Positions 18,353 to 26,968 of a stretch of 64,000 bases of DNA are shown piece after piece. Source of the stretch: Rhabdochlamydiaceae bacterium (GTDB taxonomy: Bacteria; Chlamydiota; Chlamydiia; Chlamydiales; Rhabdochlamydiaceae); contig JAIELY010000014.1 of NCBI GenBank assembly GCA_019752555.1, positions 31,024 to 95,023 on the forward strand, written 5' to 3'. Positions within the stretch are counted from its first letter, which is position 1, and the number at the start of each line of letters is the position of its first letter. The notes beneath the pieces are model-generated. The model was given only the letters and a program-made list of their open reading frames with translations, searched no databases and had not been told where the DNA came from. A program made the translations under genes and the position numbers.

Positions 18353-18871
18353 ACGTTCGATTGCAGAAGGTTCGTATTTTCCGATATTTTCACGAGATAG
18401 CGCTGTTATGTATTCTGGATTTCTTTCAAGTACCGCGGTGATGTAAGCCGTTCTTTCACCTTCGCCAGGAACAAAATAGAATGTATTAAATAGCGAATTA
18501 TAGCCTTCATACTTTGTGTTGTAACGGATTTCTAACACAACGCTTTTGTCTATCGAATCGTCTGCCCTTGTCATTGAATAGATTAATGCCATAAAGGGAT
18601 TAGGCGCGATATAAAACGCCATTTGCCTATTTTCTAGGACCCCCTTTTTAATTTGATCCTGCACTCTTGAGAGCCCCGTGCCGTGAAAGCCAATTTCGTA
18701 AGAGCGGGGCAGAGGAGCTGTAGGTTCTTTTAACCGGGTCTCTATAAATACAGGAGGAAGTTTTGGGAGGGATGCTCTATAGACCTCTCCTGCCTGTGAA
18801 AAACTTTTATAGTATTCATAAATTCCATGCGTTCTAACGCTATGGAAAATGGAATAAATAACATTAGCCAT
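18299..18871 (-). CDS. ADP-ribosyltransferase-like protein, candidate effector or toxin
   Basis: The 190-residue product resembles the ADP-ribosyltransferase fold. FHGTG at residues 62-66 matches the NAD-binding His motif. FYIAPNPFMALIYS at 86-99 matches the Tyr-containing strand and following helix of H-Y-type enzymes. ERTAYI at 139-144 may supply the third catalytic position. No signal peptide or membrane segment is visible. ATG 18871 has an AGGATTAATTAT site. The flanking direct repeat shows that a second copy of at least its C-terminus existed. The family call is by motif only and could be wrong; a non-catalytic relative is possible. Confidence 0.55.
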   Translation of the reverse strand: MANVIYSIFHSVRTHGIYEYYKSFSQAGEVYRASLPKLPPVFIETRLKEPTAPLPRSYEIGFHGTGLSRVQDQIKKGVLENRQMAFYIAPNPFMALIYSMTRADDSIDKSVVLEIRYNTKYEGYNSLFNTFYFVPGEGERTAYITAVLERNPEYITALSRENIGKYEPSAIERVRKIHELTSRFLRPPER

Positions 18872-19318
18872 ATAATTAATCCTATTTAAAAATGTAAAAA
18901 TAAACGTTCCTTTTCCTAGTGTTACCCCAGGTGAACGGAAACAAAAAAATGTAAGGAGATTTAGGTGTATTATTGCGCCGCTTGGCGCAGTAGGAACAGA
19001 GAAGGATTGTGTAAAAACAAAGAAGCGCTAGCGGGAACTGCCTCAAAGGTCACACAAAAGGAGTAAATGTTAATTGTTGTCTTATTCATAAGAGGGTATT
19101 ATATAATGAGCCGTCTATATAATGCAAGAAACATTTTTTTAATCCCCTTTTTGGTTTTAAGTTCTTGAAACAAAACCGTTTGATGGCGCCTCTGGTTCAT
19201 CGCTTCTGCTTGATTTTATGAATTTTGACCCGATTGAGGTGATAAATCTTATTCTCTTTATGAGATTTTTTGGGTTTGTTACAATTGTTTGCATAGTTGT
19301 TTCAAGGATTTGATCATA
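18872..19318. other. 447-bp gene-free region
   Basis: AT-rich, no credible ORF. It holds a 6-bp GC hairpin (TGCGCC/GGCGCA near 18974-18989), two copies of TATATAATG near 19100-19125 that resemble -10 boxes, and TACAAT at 19280-19285 as a possible -10 for the next gene. The ribosome site AAGGA at 19304-19308 precedes ATG 19319. Confidence 0.4.
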
Positions 19319-20797
19319 ATGAGTATAGAATCTAAAAAATCTGTTCAAGGGGTAAGTCAAGAGTTGACTCGATTGGAGCAGGTGGGTCTTTGGATTCATG
19401 AACATCCTACAACAATAAAAGTTTTGAAAGTCGCAGGGTTAGTTTTAGGGGTTGCACTCATCGCTTCGGTTGCTTTAACAGCTCCTATTTTGGCTACTTC
19501 TGTCGTCATTGGTCTTGGATTCACAGGGGCGCTTTTGACTTTGGCTTCCTCTGTGGCTTTATTTGCCCTAGATCTGATAGTTCCACCTCACCATGATATG
19601 AAACATCACCTTTTCAAGCCTAATCAGTGTGAGGGCGGTAGACTTTATTATCAAGGAGATGTGCCTGTTCTTTCTTTAGATTCAGACGACCCTTTTAAAG
19701 CAGGAAAAGCTCATGGATATCTTTGTGGGGAGGCGATTAATCGTCTTTCAAAAAGGTTTGACCTTGTTTTGCACACCCTAGGAGGACAACCGCGCGCAGA
19801 CCGCCTTAAACGCACCCTTTTTGCAATGCGTCAAATCATTCCGACTGAATATTTGCGAGAGATGGAAGGTCTTGTACAGGGATACGATCAATGGGCGCAA
19901 GAACAACATTGGTGGCAATTTTCTAAAAAAATCACTGTAGATGATGTTCTTCTTTTGCATCTTATTCCAGATTCTCTCAATTTTCAACCAGGTGCATTTG
20001 AGTCTGCTTTAAGAAAATCTTCAGTAGAGACAGAAAATCGGAATATTTCTCAATCGATAGCCGTCGGTTGTTCTGCTGTTATTGAACGTGATTCTCGGAC
20101 AGGCTTTAGATTTGCTCGGAATATGGATTGGCCCTCTTTTGGACTCGCTGGTGCTTATAGCCTTGTCATTAATCGCAAACATACCAACGGATTACTCAAT
20201 ACGGTAGAAGTGGGTATGCCAGGTTTTATTGGAACCCTGACGGGAATGAATAGCGAAGGATTATCGCTTGCAATGAATGTTTGTTCTGGAGGAAAAACGA
20301 GCGCTTTAAGAGGAATGCCTGCATCTTTTTACAATCGATCTTGTTTGGAAAAGTGCCGAACTGTTGAGGATGTTAAACGATTTACCCATCATCAATCTCC
20401 TCTTGGAGCGTACCATTTAACAGTGGCAGATCGAGATCAAGCCGAATCGATACACTTCTATCAATCTAATCAGAATACACATCTGATTCGTCGTTGGAGA
20501 AAAAATCAGCCTCTTTCCACTCTCAACTGCCGTTATAGCCCCGAGCCGAATTGCGCAATGCATTATAGTGTTGAACGTCAAAAACTAATCGATGCATTTT
20601 TCCAAGATAGAAACAATAGACCTCTTGAAGAGGTCCTTTCCCTTCCCTATGTGAACAATTGGCTTACAACACATCGCGTTGTGATGGAACCTAAAACGCG
20701 TAGCTTTAGAGTTGCTTTTGATAATGCTTTTGCAGGAAAGGCTCCTTTGCATGAAGTGCCTAGTTTAAGATTATTGCAAACATCGACTAATAATTAA
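19319..20797 (+). CDS. Ntn-hydrolase (acid ceramidase/NAAA or C45-like) with Inc-like double membrane segment
   Basis: The 492-residue product starts at ATG 19319. Residues about 33-53 and 58-88 form two closely spaced hydrophobic helices with a short turn, the bilobed layout of chlamydial inclusion-membrane proteins. The rest is a choloylglycine/C45/acid ceramidase-type Ntn-hydrolase: GKAHGYLCGE near 129-138, then VGCSAVI with the probable N-terminal nucleophile Cys251 (exposed by autocleavage), the paired Arg/Asp in ARNMDWP and a later GMNSEGL segment. Substrates in the family are amides: N-acylethanolamines, ceramides, bile salts, penicillins. Exposure on the inclusion or vacuole membrane and action on host lipids is inference. 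Confidence 0.75.
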   Translation: MSIESKKSVQGVSQELTRLEQVGLWIHEHPTTIKVLKVAGLVLGVALIASVALTAPILATSVVIGLGFTGALLTLASSVALFALDLIVPPHHDMKHHLFKPNQCEGGRLYYQGDVPVLSLDSDDPFKAGKAHGYLCGEAINRLSKRFDLVLHTLGGQPRADRLKRTLFAMRQIIPTEYLREMEGLVQGYDQWAQEQHWWQFSKKITVDDVLLLHLIPDSLNFQPGAFESALRKSSVETENRNISQSIAVGCSAVIERDSRTGFRFARNMDWPSFGLAGAYSLVINRKHTNGLLNTVEVGMPGFIGTLTGMNSEGLSLAMNVCSGGKTSALRGMPASFYNRSCLEKCRTVEDVKRFTHHQSPLGAYHLTVADRDQAESIHFYQSNQNTHLIRRWRKNQPLSTLNCRYSPEPNCAMHYSVERQKLIDAFFQDRNNRPLEEVLSLPYVNNWLTTHRVVMEPKTRSFRVAFDNAFAGKAPLHEVPSLRLLQTSTNN

Positions 20798-20814
20798 GCC
20801 CAAAGACTCTTAAG

Positions 20815-20976
20815 ATGATTGGAATTTGGAAAAAGATCCTTAGCGAGTTGTTCCAAGCAGGGCACAATACGCGGATTCATCGAACTTATTGTGAGAAACT
20901 CAAATTATACCAAGAGATTCGCCGCATGAATTCAATACGATTTCATTTTCGTTTAAGTCTTTTCCTTTTTTATTAA
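20815..20976 (+). pseudogene. Short remnant ORF sharing a 22-bp block with the 21756 gene
   Basis: A 53-codon ORF whose start region (GIWKKIL) repeats 22 identical bases, 20819-20840, found in frame at 21847-21868 within the next hypothetical gene. The remainder (basic, SELFQAGHNTR...) does not match that gene. Probably a broken paralogue or chimeric remnant. Confidence 0.4.
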
Positions 20977-20986
20977 GGCTTCCGGC

Positions 20987-21172
20987 TTAATCCTCATTTG
21001 TAAACTCGCCTATCTCTTTTAATGAAGTGCGCAAGTCAGAAAGTTTGCTAAGCCATAGGTGTTTATATTTTTTTGGTATTCGTATGCGAATTTCAACTTC
21101 TGTTTGATCAACCGCTGTCACGGTGTATAAATTAGTTAATTCTTGAACTAGGCTAAACTGTTCTTCACTCAT
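20987..21172 (-). CDS. Small hypothetical protein downstream of a toxin-tail-like remnant
   Basis: A 61-residue, mixed-charge protein with no membrane segment. Its ATG at 21172 overlaps the stop of an upstream minus-strand frame, so it looks translationally coupled to a gene that no longer has a start. That layout is common for immunity genes behind polymorphic-toxin tails, but no family is recognised, so the immunity role is only a suggestion. Confidence 0.45.
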   Translation of the reverse strand: MSEEQFSLVQELTNLYTVTAVDQTEVEIRIRIPKKYKHLWLSKLSDLRTSLKEIGEFTNED

Positions 21173-21305
21173 AAAGGGCCAAATTATTTTTCACTTCAAG
21201 GGTGATATCGGTACCAACATGCTTTCCGTCAATTTTAGCTGAAAATGGATTAATATACCTATAACGAGGTTTATTCGCATAACGTGCATCTGTATTGAGG
21301 GGGTG
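21165..21305 (-). pseudogene. C-terminal coding remnant, possibly a toxin tail
   Basis: A 46-codon open stretch between stops, with no start codon, reading NTDARYANKPRYRYINPF then DGKHVGTDITLEV near its end. The composition is protein-like and the stop overlaps the start of the 20987-21172 gene. Probably the 3' stump of a larger gene. Confidence 0.45.
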
Positions 21306-21451
21306 TTATGCACAAATGCGTAGAGGTTCATACCATCATGGAATCCAATGGGCCTAAACTGTTTTCATTTTTGGCTTCAATTTTTCTTGCAGTGAATTCT
21401 GTCAAACTATTACCGTTGAAGTTTCTTCAAAAAATTTTAGGAGAAGTAATT

Positions 21452-21754
21452 ATGAAATTAATCTTGAGTGCCTTATTTTTTACATGCGCATTGCTTCACG
21501 CAGATCAAGCTGAATCGATAAGTGAAAAGACATATATCAGTCCAAATCATGTTTTGTTTGTGGATGGTCATATTTTGGTCAATTTGAATAATTATTGGCT
21601 GCAGACTACAGCAGTGCATGTTGATGACCACGGATTCTATATTCATTCATTCCAGTTCGTTGAGGAGGCTCAATTATCTTGGAAATGCATATGTGGTAAG
21701 AAAAACGAAGGTTATGTGTATTATTGCAAAAAATGTGGAAGGCCAAGATCATAA
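21452..21754 (+). CDS. Small secreted protein with C-terminal zinc ribbon
   Basis: The start is ATG 21452 because AGGAGA lies just upstream; an open frame from 21308 extends further but has no ribosome site. The 100-residue product has a signal peptide (about residues 1-17, ending near LHA), a beta-rich middle and a C-terminal CIC...CKKC arrangement (four Cys) that looks like a zinc ribbon. No function is recognised. The next gene starts 2 nt after the stop, so the two are probably cotranslated. Confidence 0.65.
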   Translation: MKLILSALFFTCALLHADQAESISEKTYISPNHVLFVDGHILVNLNNYWLQTTAVHVDDHGFYIHSFQFVEEAQLSWKCICGKKNEGYVYYCKKCGRPRS

Positions 21755-21755
21755 A

Positions 21756-22769
21756 ATGACGAATGATATGCAAAACTCCTTGGGCTCTTTGAATGGCATT
21801 TTGTCAATTTTACGAGTTAAAGGAGTCTTCCAATTGTTTTTTAGGCTTGGAATTTGGAAAAAGATCCTCATTCTTAGTTTTGTACCTCTTTGTGCTGTTT
21901 TTGTTTCGGGCCAGAACGATATACCGATTTCTCATTATCAAGGAAAGGACGTGGCGTCAATTTTAGAAATGATGCCTCGGAAGGATAAAGAAAGGCTCGA
22001 GTATTTTTTTCAAACATTAATCGGATGGGATGCTTTTGGCTATGTCCTCTTCGGAGATAAGCCGATGTCGTTTAGCAGTAGTGAAAAACAAATTAATCCC
22101 TTTAACAGCTTTGATTCATTTTGCTTTGCCATTTCTCCTCGTCGTATCCAGACGGTAAACGGTTTTGAAACATGGAAGAAATATGAATCTTTGTTTTCTA
22201 TGCCTCGCTTTGTTTTCTTATATGATGAGAGTCCATCTAATGAAACTTTTCTTTTTATTAACAAAAAGAAGTTCATCTCAACGGTTGATCGGCATGCTTT
22301 GCTTTTTCAGCATGTATTAAGACGAGAGGTTACGGGTGAAGAGCTCCTTCAAGAAGCGACTTCTAAACCTTTGCTTTCTGAAGTTCTAGCTGATCAGGAT
22401 GAGTTAATTGGGATTCTTTTCGGATTTGGAGAAAAAAATGCTTGTTTGTTCCAGCGCATGATGCAATTAAAATCGGCAAAGGAACAAGCTGATTTTTGTA
22501 AAAAATTTAGCTTTGGTTATCCTTGGGAAAAAGAGGATGAAGAGCTAGATAAAGGGTACGAGTCTGTCGGTTGGATTAGCGCAAATATTACCGGCGCACA
22601 TTTGAAAAATCTTGATTTGATCAACCTACCTGGTTTTTGCGCTATTCTTAACGATCCCGAAACAGCTGCTCTAAAAGAACATTATCTTGAGACAAGAGAA
22701 AAAATCATCGAATACTACAAAGATAAGGATTTTTTAGAAGCGACCTTGCAAGCGTTAACAGCAGAATAG
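21756..22769 (+). CDS. Hypothetical protein with N-terminal membrane anchor
   Basis: The 337-residue product begins at ATG 21756, immediately after the upstream stop. A single hydrophobic segment (about residues 33-50, LILSFVPLCAVFVSG) probably anchors the protein or acts as a signal. The remainder is hydrophilic, rich in Phe, Glu and Lys, without recognised motifs. Its 3' end overlaps the convergent HIT gene by 15 bp. Pairing with the small zinc-ribbon protein suggests a shared envelope process, which is inference. Confidence 0.6.
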   Translation: MTNDMQNSLGSLNGILSILRVKGVFQLFFRLGIWKKILILSFVPLCAVFVSGQNDIPISHYQGKDVASILEMMPRKDKERLEYFFQTLIGWDAFGYVLFGDKPMSFSSSEKQINPFNSFDSFCFAISPRRIQTVNGFETWKKYESLFSMPRFVFLYDESPSNETFLFINKKKFISTVDRHALLFQHVLRREVTGEELLQEATSKPLLSEVLADQDELIGILFGFGEKNACLFQRMMQLKSAKEQADFCKKFSFGYPWEKEDEELDKGYESVGWISANITGAHLKNLDLINLPGFCAILNDPETAALKEHYLETREKIIEYYKDKDFLEATLQALTAE

Positions 22770-23171
22770 CTGTTGAAATGCTTTCTGTAAGGTAGCTAAA
22801 CGTGTTGAGCTCTCTTCTTCTGAGTAGTGAGCGCGCAGGGGATGATCCCAGACAGTGCTCGGCCAAGCCGGATCAGATTCATAGCGTGCGATTACGTGGA
22901 CGTGCAGCTGGGGCGTTTTGTTGCCAATGGCTGCGACGTTGAGTTGAGTGGGTTGGAAGAGTTCCCAGAGAATTTTTTGTGCCAGGTCGATCTCTTCTGT
23001 GAGCTGCAGGCGGTCTTCTTTTTCAAGATCCATCATGCGAGAGACGCTTGGGCGGCGGGGCACGAGCATGAGCCACGGGTAGTGGCGTTCATTTTCGAGA
23101 AGAACACGGCAAAGGGGAAGGTCGATCACTTCGATTTTAGTGCTAAAATGGGGATGTAATGTAAATATCAT
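22755..23171 (-). CDS. HIT-family nucleotide hydrolase/transferase
   Basis: Histidine-triad protein with the catalytic motif QLHVHVIAR near the C-terminus (His-x-His-x variant, last position Ala-Arg). The start is set at ATG 23171 (MIFTLHPHF), which overlaps the 3' end of the upstream HAD gene by 29 bp. The length of 138 residues is normal for the HIT_2-type branch. It is the last gene of the minus-strand LPS/HAD operon. Substrate unknown; members act on dinucleoside polyphosphates or aminoacyl/AMP conjugates. Confidence 0.85.
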   Translation of the reverse strand: MIFTLHPHFSTKIEVIDLPLCRVLLENERHYPWLMLVPRRPSVSRMMDLEKEDRLQLTEEIDLAQKILWELFQPTQLNVAAIGNKTPQLHVHVIARYESDPAWPSTVWDHPLRAHYSEEESSTRLATLQKAFQQLFCC

Positions 23172-24030
23172 CGGGGAATTGTTCCAATGTTCCATCGGGT
23201 TGATCGGAAGGGGGTAATGTATATAGAGCTTGTTTGCGCTCAGCGAAGATGCCGATTGTTGTGATGAGGGCTGTTTTCATGCCGTAGGCCTTGCCGCCGC
23301 GGATGTCTGTCTCGGGAGTATCTCCGACCATCAGGATCTCGTGGGGCGCCATTGGGATAAAGTTTTGGAATGCCTGAAAGGCCGTGTTAAAGCTTAGTCG
23401 AGAAGGTTTTCCAATAAAAAAGACGGTGCCGCCTGCATCTGCATATAGGGCTGCAAGGCTGCCTTGTCGGACGACAGGGCGGGGGGGATCTCCTTCGTGC
23501 GCGAAGGTGTCGGGATTAACACAGACCATGGGAAGACCAGAGCTGACAAGTTCTACAACATCCGTTTTAAAGAGCGAGGGATCTGTTTGATCTTCTCCCC
23601 TTAGGTGGGGAATTGCAACATGGATGAAGTCGGCTGTTTTAAGAGAGTCTGCCTCTGTGAAAGCGGTTCCTTCAAAAAGGGCTGTCGGAGAAGAAAATTT
23701 GGGATGAGGTGTTCCAAGCACCCAGTATTTCATATGTTGCAAGGGAAAGGGGAGCGCTTGGGAGAGAAAGAGTTCTTTTGCGATGTCTCCAGAGGTAATG
23801 ACAAAGTGATAATGTGTTCCTTGGATTAAGCCATGTTTTTCAAATTTGAGCCTCTCTTTTTCTCCGCTTTGCGAGGAATTGGAAAGGATCCCGACAATTT
23901 TTCCACTTTCAACAAGGTGTGCCATTGTCTCGTGTGAACCTGGGATGACTCCAGTGCCGCCGCCCCAGAAGACCCCGTAGGCATCTAATAAAATGCCCAA
24001 AAAGGGCGCTGCCATTTTCAAAATACTCAT
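23143..24030 (-). CDS. HAD-superfamily phosphatase, NagD-like (subclass IIA)
   Basis: Rossmann-type phosphatase with the nucleophile region LLDAYGVFWGG near the N-terminus, the Thr/Ser motif in GILSNSSQSGE and the C-terminal acidic motif MVGDTPETDIRGG. The cap insertion between them matches the NagD branch. 295 residues. It begins 2 nt after the lptB stop and overlaps the HIT gene downstream. The substrate is unknown; a sugar-phosphate or nucleotide-phosphate is likely from the family. Confidence 0.85.
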   Translation of the reverse strand: MSILKMAAPFLGILLDAYGVFWGGGTGVIPGSHETMAHLVESGKIVGILSNSSQSGEKERLKFEKHGLIQGTHYHFVITSGDIAKELFLSQALPFPLQHMKYWVLGTPHPKFSSPTALFEGTAFTEADSLKTADFIHVAIPHLRGEDQTDPSLFKTDVVELVSSGLPMVCVNPDTFAHEGDPPRPVVRQGSLAALYADAGGTVFFIGKPSRLSFNTAFQAFQNFIPMAPHEILMVGDTPETDIRGGKAYGMKTALITTIGIFAERKQALYTLPPSDQPDGTLEQFPDDIYITSPF

Positions 24031-24031
24031 A

Positions 24032-24850
24032 TCAGAGCCTAAAATCCTCTCCGAAATACACTGTGCGCGCTTCCTTGCTTTGCAAGAGCTCGTCGACAGT
24101 ACCGGACATTAGTACTTTTCCATCGCGGATCAAGTAGTTGCGATCGACAATCGAGAAAATTTCACGGGCATTATGATCGGTAATGAGGACGCTGATGCCT
24201 TTAGCCTTCAGGTGGCGGATCATGGTTTTAACGTCGTTGACGGCAAGGGGATCGATGTTTGCAAAAGGCTCGTCAAGCAGCAGCAGGGAGGGTTCTGTGA
24301 TGAGTGCGCGGGTAATCTCAAGGCGGCGGCGCTCACCCCCTGAAAGGCTGCTGGCTCGCTTTTTGGCAAGACGCTCGAGATGCAGCTCATGGAGGAGCTC
24401 GTCAAGTCGTTTTTTTCGCTCTTCTTTTGTGATCTCAAGTGTTTCGAGAATGCAGAGAATGTTTTCTTCAACGGTTAAATGGCGGAAGATCGAAGGCTCC
24501 TGAGCGAGATAGCCCATTCCCATTTTCGCGCGTTCGTGGATAGGAAGGTGTGTGACCTCCTGTCCTTTGAAGCTGACTTTTCCCGAGTCGGGCTTAATTA
24601 ACCCGATGGTCATGTAGAATGCTGTGGTTTTACCCGCGCCATTGGGCCCGAGAAGACCTACGACCTCTCCTTTGCCAACACTTAAAGACAACCCATTGAC
24701 AACAGAAACGCCGCCATAAACTTTTACCAAATTTTCTGCCTTTAGAAGAGGCGCTGAGGTAACAAGTTTGCGTAAAGTAGACGTCGCAGCGCGTTTTGCT
24801 GTCTCGGGAGCAGAGAGTTTTTCTAAACTGACTTTTAAAGGTTTATTCAT
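24032..24850 (-). CDS. lptB: LptB, LPS export ABC transporter ATP-binding protein
   Basis: ATPase of the LptBFG complex that extracts LPS from the inner membrane. Walker A GPNGAGKT (about residue 70-77), Q-loop AQEPSIF, signature LSGGERRR and Walker B LLLLDEPFANIDP are all intact. A Lys/Ala-rich N-terminal extension of about 35 residues precedes the usual start of the family. It overlaps lptA by 8 nt, implying coupling. LptF/G are not in this window. Confidence 0.94.
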   Translation of the reverse strand: MNKPLKVSLEKLSAPETAKRAATSTLRKLVTSAPLLKAENLVKVYGGVSVVNGLSLSVGKGEVVGLLGPNGAGKTTAFYMTIGLIKPDSGKVSFKGQEVTHLPIHERAKMGMGYLAQEPSIFRHLTVEENILCILETLEITKEERKKRLDELLHELHLERLAKKRASSLSGGERRRLEITRALITEPSLLLLDEPFANIDPLAVNDVKTMIRHLKAKGISVLITDHNAREIFSIVDRNYLIRDGKVLMSGTVDELLQSKEARTVYFGEDFRL

Positions 24851-26354
24851 GGATCACCTTCAAGGCGGGAAAGAGATGTTGAAGTTGTGCATTTTCTTCT
24901 GCATTTAAGGCGAACTGCACACTGCCAACTCCTTTTACCGTCTGCTGTTTTGTTTCTGGATCTTGTGTAATGTGCACTTCTCGAGCGCTGATTTTCATCC
25001 CTTGCGCCTCATCGATAAAAAGAACTTTTTTTCCAGGGTTAGCAGAGAGAATTAGGGTGCGTGTGGCAAGAGAGTAATTCATTCGATCAGCCACTCCGCA
25101 ACGGGTGGGAGCATCAGGTGCGGTTGAAAACAGGCGGATATTGCCCTTTAGGGTAAGAGAGATCGGGTGCAATGTCTCATCTTGACAAGAGTATTCGAGA
25201 GCGGCTTGATCCGCGTAAAAGGAGATCTCCTCTTCTTCATAGTAGAGTTGCTCAGATGTTTCGACTTTTCCATTAATCTCAGGACTTTCTAGCGTGGCAA
25301 GAAGTTTATCGCGGTCTAAATGGATCCTGCCTTGACTGCGTAATTTATGTGTGCCGCCGTGCTCAAGATCCGTATAGGTAAGTGAAGTGGGGCCGTGAGA
25401 TTGGATCGATTGCAACTGACGTTTGCCATTTTGCATTTTGTGATTAAGCTCGATCATCTCTTGAGCTGTGACTGTGCCAAAGGAGCTGTCTTGGATTTCG
25501 ACATTTCCCCTTAGAGTGAGAAGGTGTTTGACATTGTCCCAAAGCAGATGTTCGCAGCGGAAGCGCAGATCCCCTTGTGCTGCATTGGGTATCAAGGAAG
25601 AAGAGAGTGTTCCGTGCGGGTGGAGCATTGACAGCTTTGAGTGGGGGATGTCGAGATCAATCGAATCTGCATCGATGAGATCGTTGCCATGAGTTAGCCT
25701 GCATTGGGACTGATTGTCTTTCGGAAAAGCGGATAAGATTCCTTGAAATTCTTTAGAGGCCGTTTTGTTATCTGAAGGCAATTGTCTGCGGTAAAGAGCA
25801 TGGTCTGCATTTAAGATAAATGCATCGTCGTAAGTGATTTCTACATCGTTTTTCGCAAGGATCGTATCGATTTCATAATCCGCTTTTTTGCTGTCGTGCT
25901 CTTGTTTTAAAAAGGTCAGTTCAAGCGTCTGGCTCAGCATATTCATTGGGGAAGATTCATTCGAACGTTTGCGCTTCAAAGTGTCGGAGTATAAAACGCG
26001 TTCATTTTCTTTTGCGTGAAGTAATCCCTTCAATGCTGAAAAATCGAGGTCTGCGTGATCGCAACGCACCTCAGCACTGCTCTTTAAGCTCAGGAGCACT
26101 TGCTTGCTTAATTGAATGATGGAAAAGGGAAAATCTTTTGCTGTCTCTTCTTGTCTTTGCAAGCTTGCTTCTTCGGCGGTCATCTTTCCAAGACCATGAT
26201 CTAAGATCACATGGCCAGTTAAGACAAGGGCAGTTCCATCGTAAGAGGCATTGGTCGAGGAGACAGATCCTGCTTCAGGACTAGAGAGTGTAGCGCAAAG
26301 GGGGGCAACGCTCAAAGAAAGGAATCCACAGAGGATTGAGGCAATTGTTTTCAT
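24843..26354 (-). CDS. LptA/OstA-like periplasmic LPS transport protein
   Basis: 503 residues with a signal peptide (residues 1-21, ending LCA). An OstA/LptA beta-jellyroll signature follows (ALVLTGHVILDHGLGKMTAEEA), with further repeats of the fold across the chain (for example LTLRGNVEIQ and LTLKGNIRLF, and a similar segment near the C-terminus). It is much longer than E. coli LptA (about 185 residues), consistent with several fused jellyroll units. It sits between lptC-like and lptB genes with overlaps on both sides. Confidence 0.85.
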   Translation of the reverse strand: MKTIASILCGFLSLSVAPLCATLSSPEAGSVSSTNASYDGTALVLTGHVILDHGLGKMTAEEASLQRQEETAKDFPFSIIQLSKQVLLSLKSSAEVRCDHADLDFSALKGLLHAKENERVLYSDTLKRKRSNESSPMNMLSQTLELTFLKQEHDSKKADYEIDTILAKNDVEITYDDAFILNADHALYRRQLPSDNKTASKEFQGILSAFPKDNQSQCRLTHGNDLIDADSIDLDIPHSKLSMLHPHGTLSSSLIPNAAQGDLRFRCEHLLWDNVKHLLTLRGNVEIQDSSFGTVTAQEMIELNHKMQNGKRQLQSIQSHGPTSLTYTDLEHGGTHKLRSQGRIHLDRDKLLATLESPEINGKVETSEQLYYEEEEISFYADQAALEYSCQDETLHPISLTLKGNIRLFSTAPDAPTRCGVADRMNYSLATRTLILSANPGKKVLFIDEAQGMKISAREVHITQDPETKQQTVKGVGSVQFALNAEENAQLQHLFPALKVIHE

Positions 26355-26968
26355 TTATTTTCCTGAGTTTGGTTGCTAAGTAGCGCTTTAAAATGCTGGG
26401 CTTGAAATTGGGGTGTTTTTCCCGAAACGGAAAATGAAACGTCTTGAGCAACTCCGCGCATAAAGGGGATTTCTCGATTTAAATCACTCGGCAACGCATG
26501 CCCTGAAAGGCGAAACAAGGACAGGCCAACCGATTGGGCCAAAAATTGTTGGGAGGCGTAGCGATAAATCCCTTCTTCTGCCTCTAAAAAGCGCATTTGC
26601 TGCATCAATTTGGTTCCGGGCGCTGTTGTGTAGAGTTTATCTTGCATCCAGCACTTAATTTTTTCGAGTTTCTCGATAAGGTCTGTTTTATGGCCGTTGG
26701 GCTTTAGCGTCAAATGGGAGGATTCGCTCTCAATTCTATAGTGGAGCCGGGTTTGGTCTTCTTGTGAAAAATAGATCTCTTTGACAACTCCTTTGCGGTT
26801 TTGATGGGTAGTTGTTGCCAGGCTTTTTTTTGAAGCAGCCTCTTCCTGCTGCTTGATGAGACGGCAGGCTTGATAATCGCTCTCATGAGCTCTTCCAAAA
26901 ACGACTGCCCAAATAAGAAGCATCAGCAGCAAGCTGCCTAAGCTCCAGTGTGTGATTCTACGGTACAT
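26351..26968 (-). CDS. LptC-like membrane-anchored LPS transport protein
   Basis: 205 residues with one N-terminal membrane anchor (about 8-27) followed by a hydrophilic periplasmic domain. Sequence similarity to LptC cannot be judged by eye; the call rests on topology and its place between kdsA and lptA-lptB, the order seen in many Gram-negatives. It overlaps lptA by 4 nt and kdsA by 31 nt. Confidence 0.65.
   Translation of the reverse strand: MYRRITHWSLGSLLLMLLIWAVVFGRAHESDYQACRLIKQQEEAASKKSLATTTHQNRKGVVKEIYFSQEDQTRLHYRIESESSHLTLKPNGHKTDLIEKLEKIKCWMQDKLYTTAPGTKLMQQMRFLEAEEGIYRYASQQFLAQSVGLSLFRLSGHALPSDLNREIPFMRGVAQDVSFSVSGKTPQFQAQHFKALLSNQTQENK

Noticed and set aside
18974..18989. Small GC hairpin considered as part of a tmRNA or other known RNA
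   Set aside because: No flanking conserved elements of tmRNA, RNase P or 6S could be matched.
19157..19405. 82-codon minus-strand frame before the Ntn-hydrolase
   Set aside because: Low-complexity content, no ribosome site and overlap with the true gene start on the plus strand.
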